In this document: one piece after another, positions 30,194-32,076 of the stretch | Numbering within the stretch: the first letter of the stretch is position 1 | Layout of the letters: each line of letters opens with the position of its first letter | Assembly (NCBI GenBank): GCA_026225215.1 | Contig: JAMFSI010000169.1 | Coordinates: 1 to 32,076, forward strand | Direction: 5' to 3' | DNA length: 32,076 nucleotides | From: Sphingomonas palustris | GTDB taxonomy: Bacteria; Pseudomonadota; Alphaproteobacteria; Sphingomonadales; Sphingomonadaceae | Translations under genes and position numbers: made by a program | The notes under the pieces: generated by a model | Database searches by the model: none | Seen by the model: the letters and a program-made list of their open reading frames with translations, nothing else | What the model was told of the DNA's origin: nothing

Positions 30194-32076
<1,883 letters not shown>

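Overview
The window is GC-rich DNA from an alphaproteobacterium, most likely a sphingomonad (Sphingomonadales). Four things suggest this: the rpmH-rnpA-yidD-yidC-engB block, the style of the SIMPL-domain protein, autotransporter and ABC-F proteins, non-ATG starts at many genes, and the many palindromic intergenic repeats. This placement is an inference from protein style; no 16S or other marker gene lies in the window. I see no tRNA, rRNA, CRISPR array or transposase.

Layout. 1-2431 (minus): most of a DUF2126 transglutaminase-like protein, cut by the window edge. 2646-4037 (plus): soluble transhydrogenase sthA. 4056-4631 (minus): a RelB/DinJ-RelE/ParE toxin-antitoxin pair. 4743-6251 (minus): the ComM/YifB AAA+ protein, followed by a composite three-hairpin element. 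6593-9943 (plus): ribosomal protein L34, RNase P protein, YidD, YidC and EngB, an overlapping operon for ribosome/RNase P and membrane-protein biogenesis. 10172-11679 (plus): a glutathione transferase-like protein and a secreted S1/P1 nuclease. 11874-13034 (plus): dapE. 13045-14652: a lower-GC accessory patch with a membrane-anchored Mrr-type nuclease, a 39-residue membrane peptide and a decayed HTH antitoxin. 14780-17234 (minus): a SIMPL-domain protein, nth and dapB. 17261-18736: a sirtuin and a ThiF/MoeB-like E1 enzyme, convergent. 18897-20516 (plus): a membrane protein with octapeptide repeats, then dinB. 20508-22247 (minus): NUDIX hydrolase, 6-phosphogluconolactonase and a degenerate GDT1-like membrane protein. 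22465-24933 (plus): an autotransporter. 25005-25180: two micro-ORFs. 25252-27126 (minus): an ABC-F ATPase. 27310-27513: an orphan Flp pilin. 27836-30092: a Rieske oxygenase and an SDR dehydrogenase, convergent. 30194-end (plus): clpB, cut by the window edge.

Most of the window is chromosomal housekeeping: lysine/DAP synthesis (dapE, dapB), DNA repair (nth, dinB), redox balance (sthA), the pentose phosphate route (pgl), proteostasis (clpB), and membrane insertion (yidC, yidD). The accessory content is small. No clearly new multi-gene system is visible. The observations most worth a second look are: the rnpA frame with no canonical start codon after rpmH; the three-hairpin element at 6280-6415; two mobile repeats that seem to donate both stop codons and terminators to their neighbours; a Shine-Dalgarno-masking hairpin before clpB; the Mrr/small-peptide/dead-antitoxin patch; and the coupled 14- and 44-residue ORFs.
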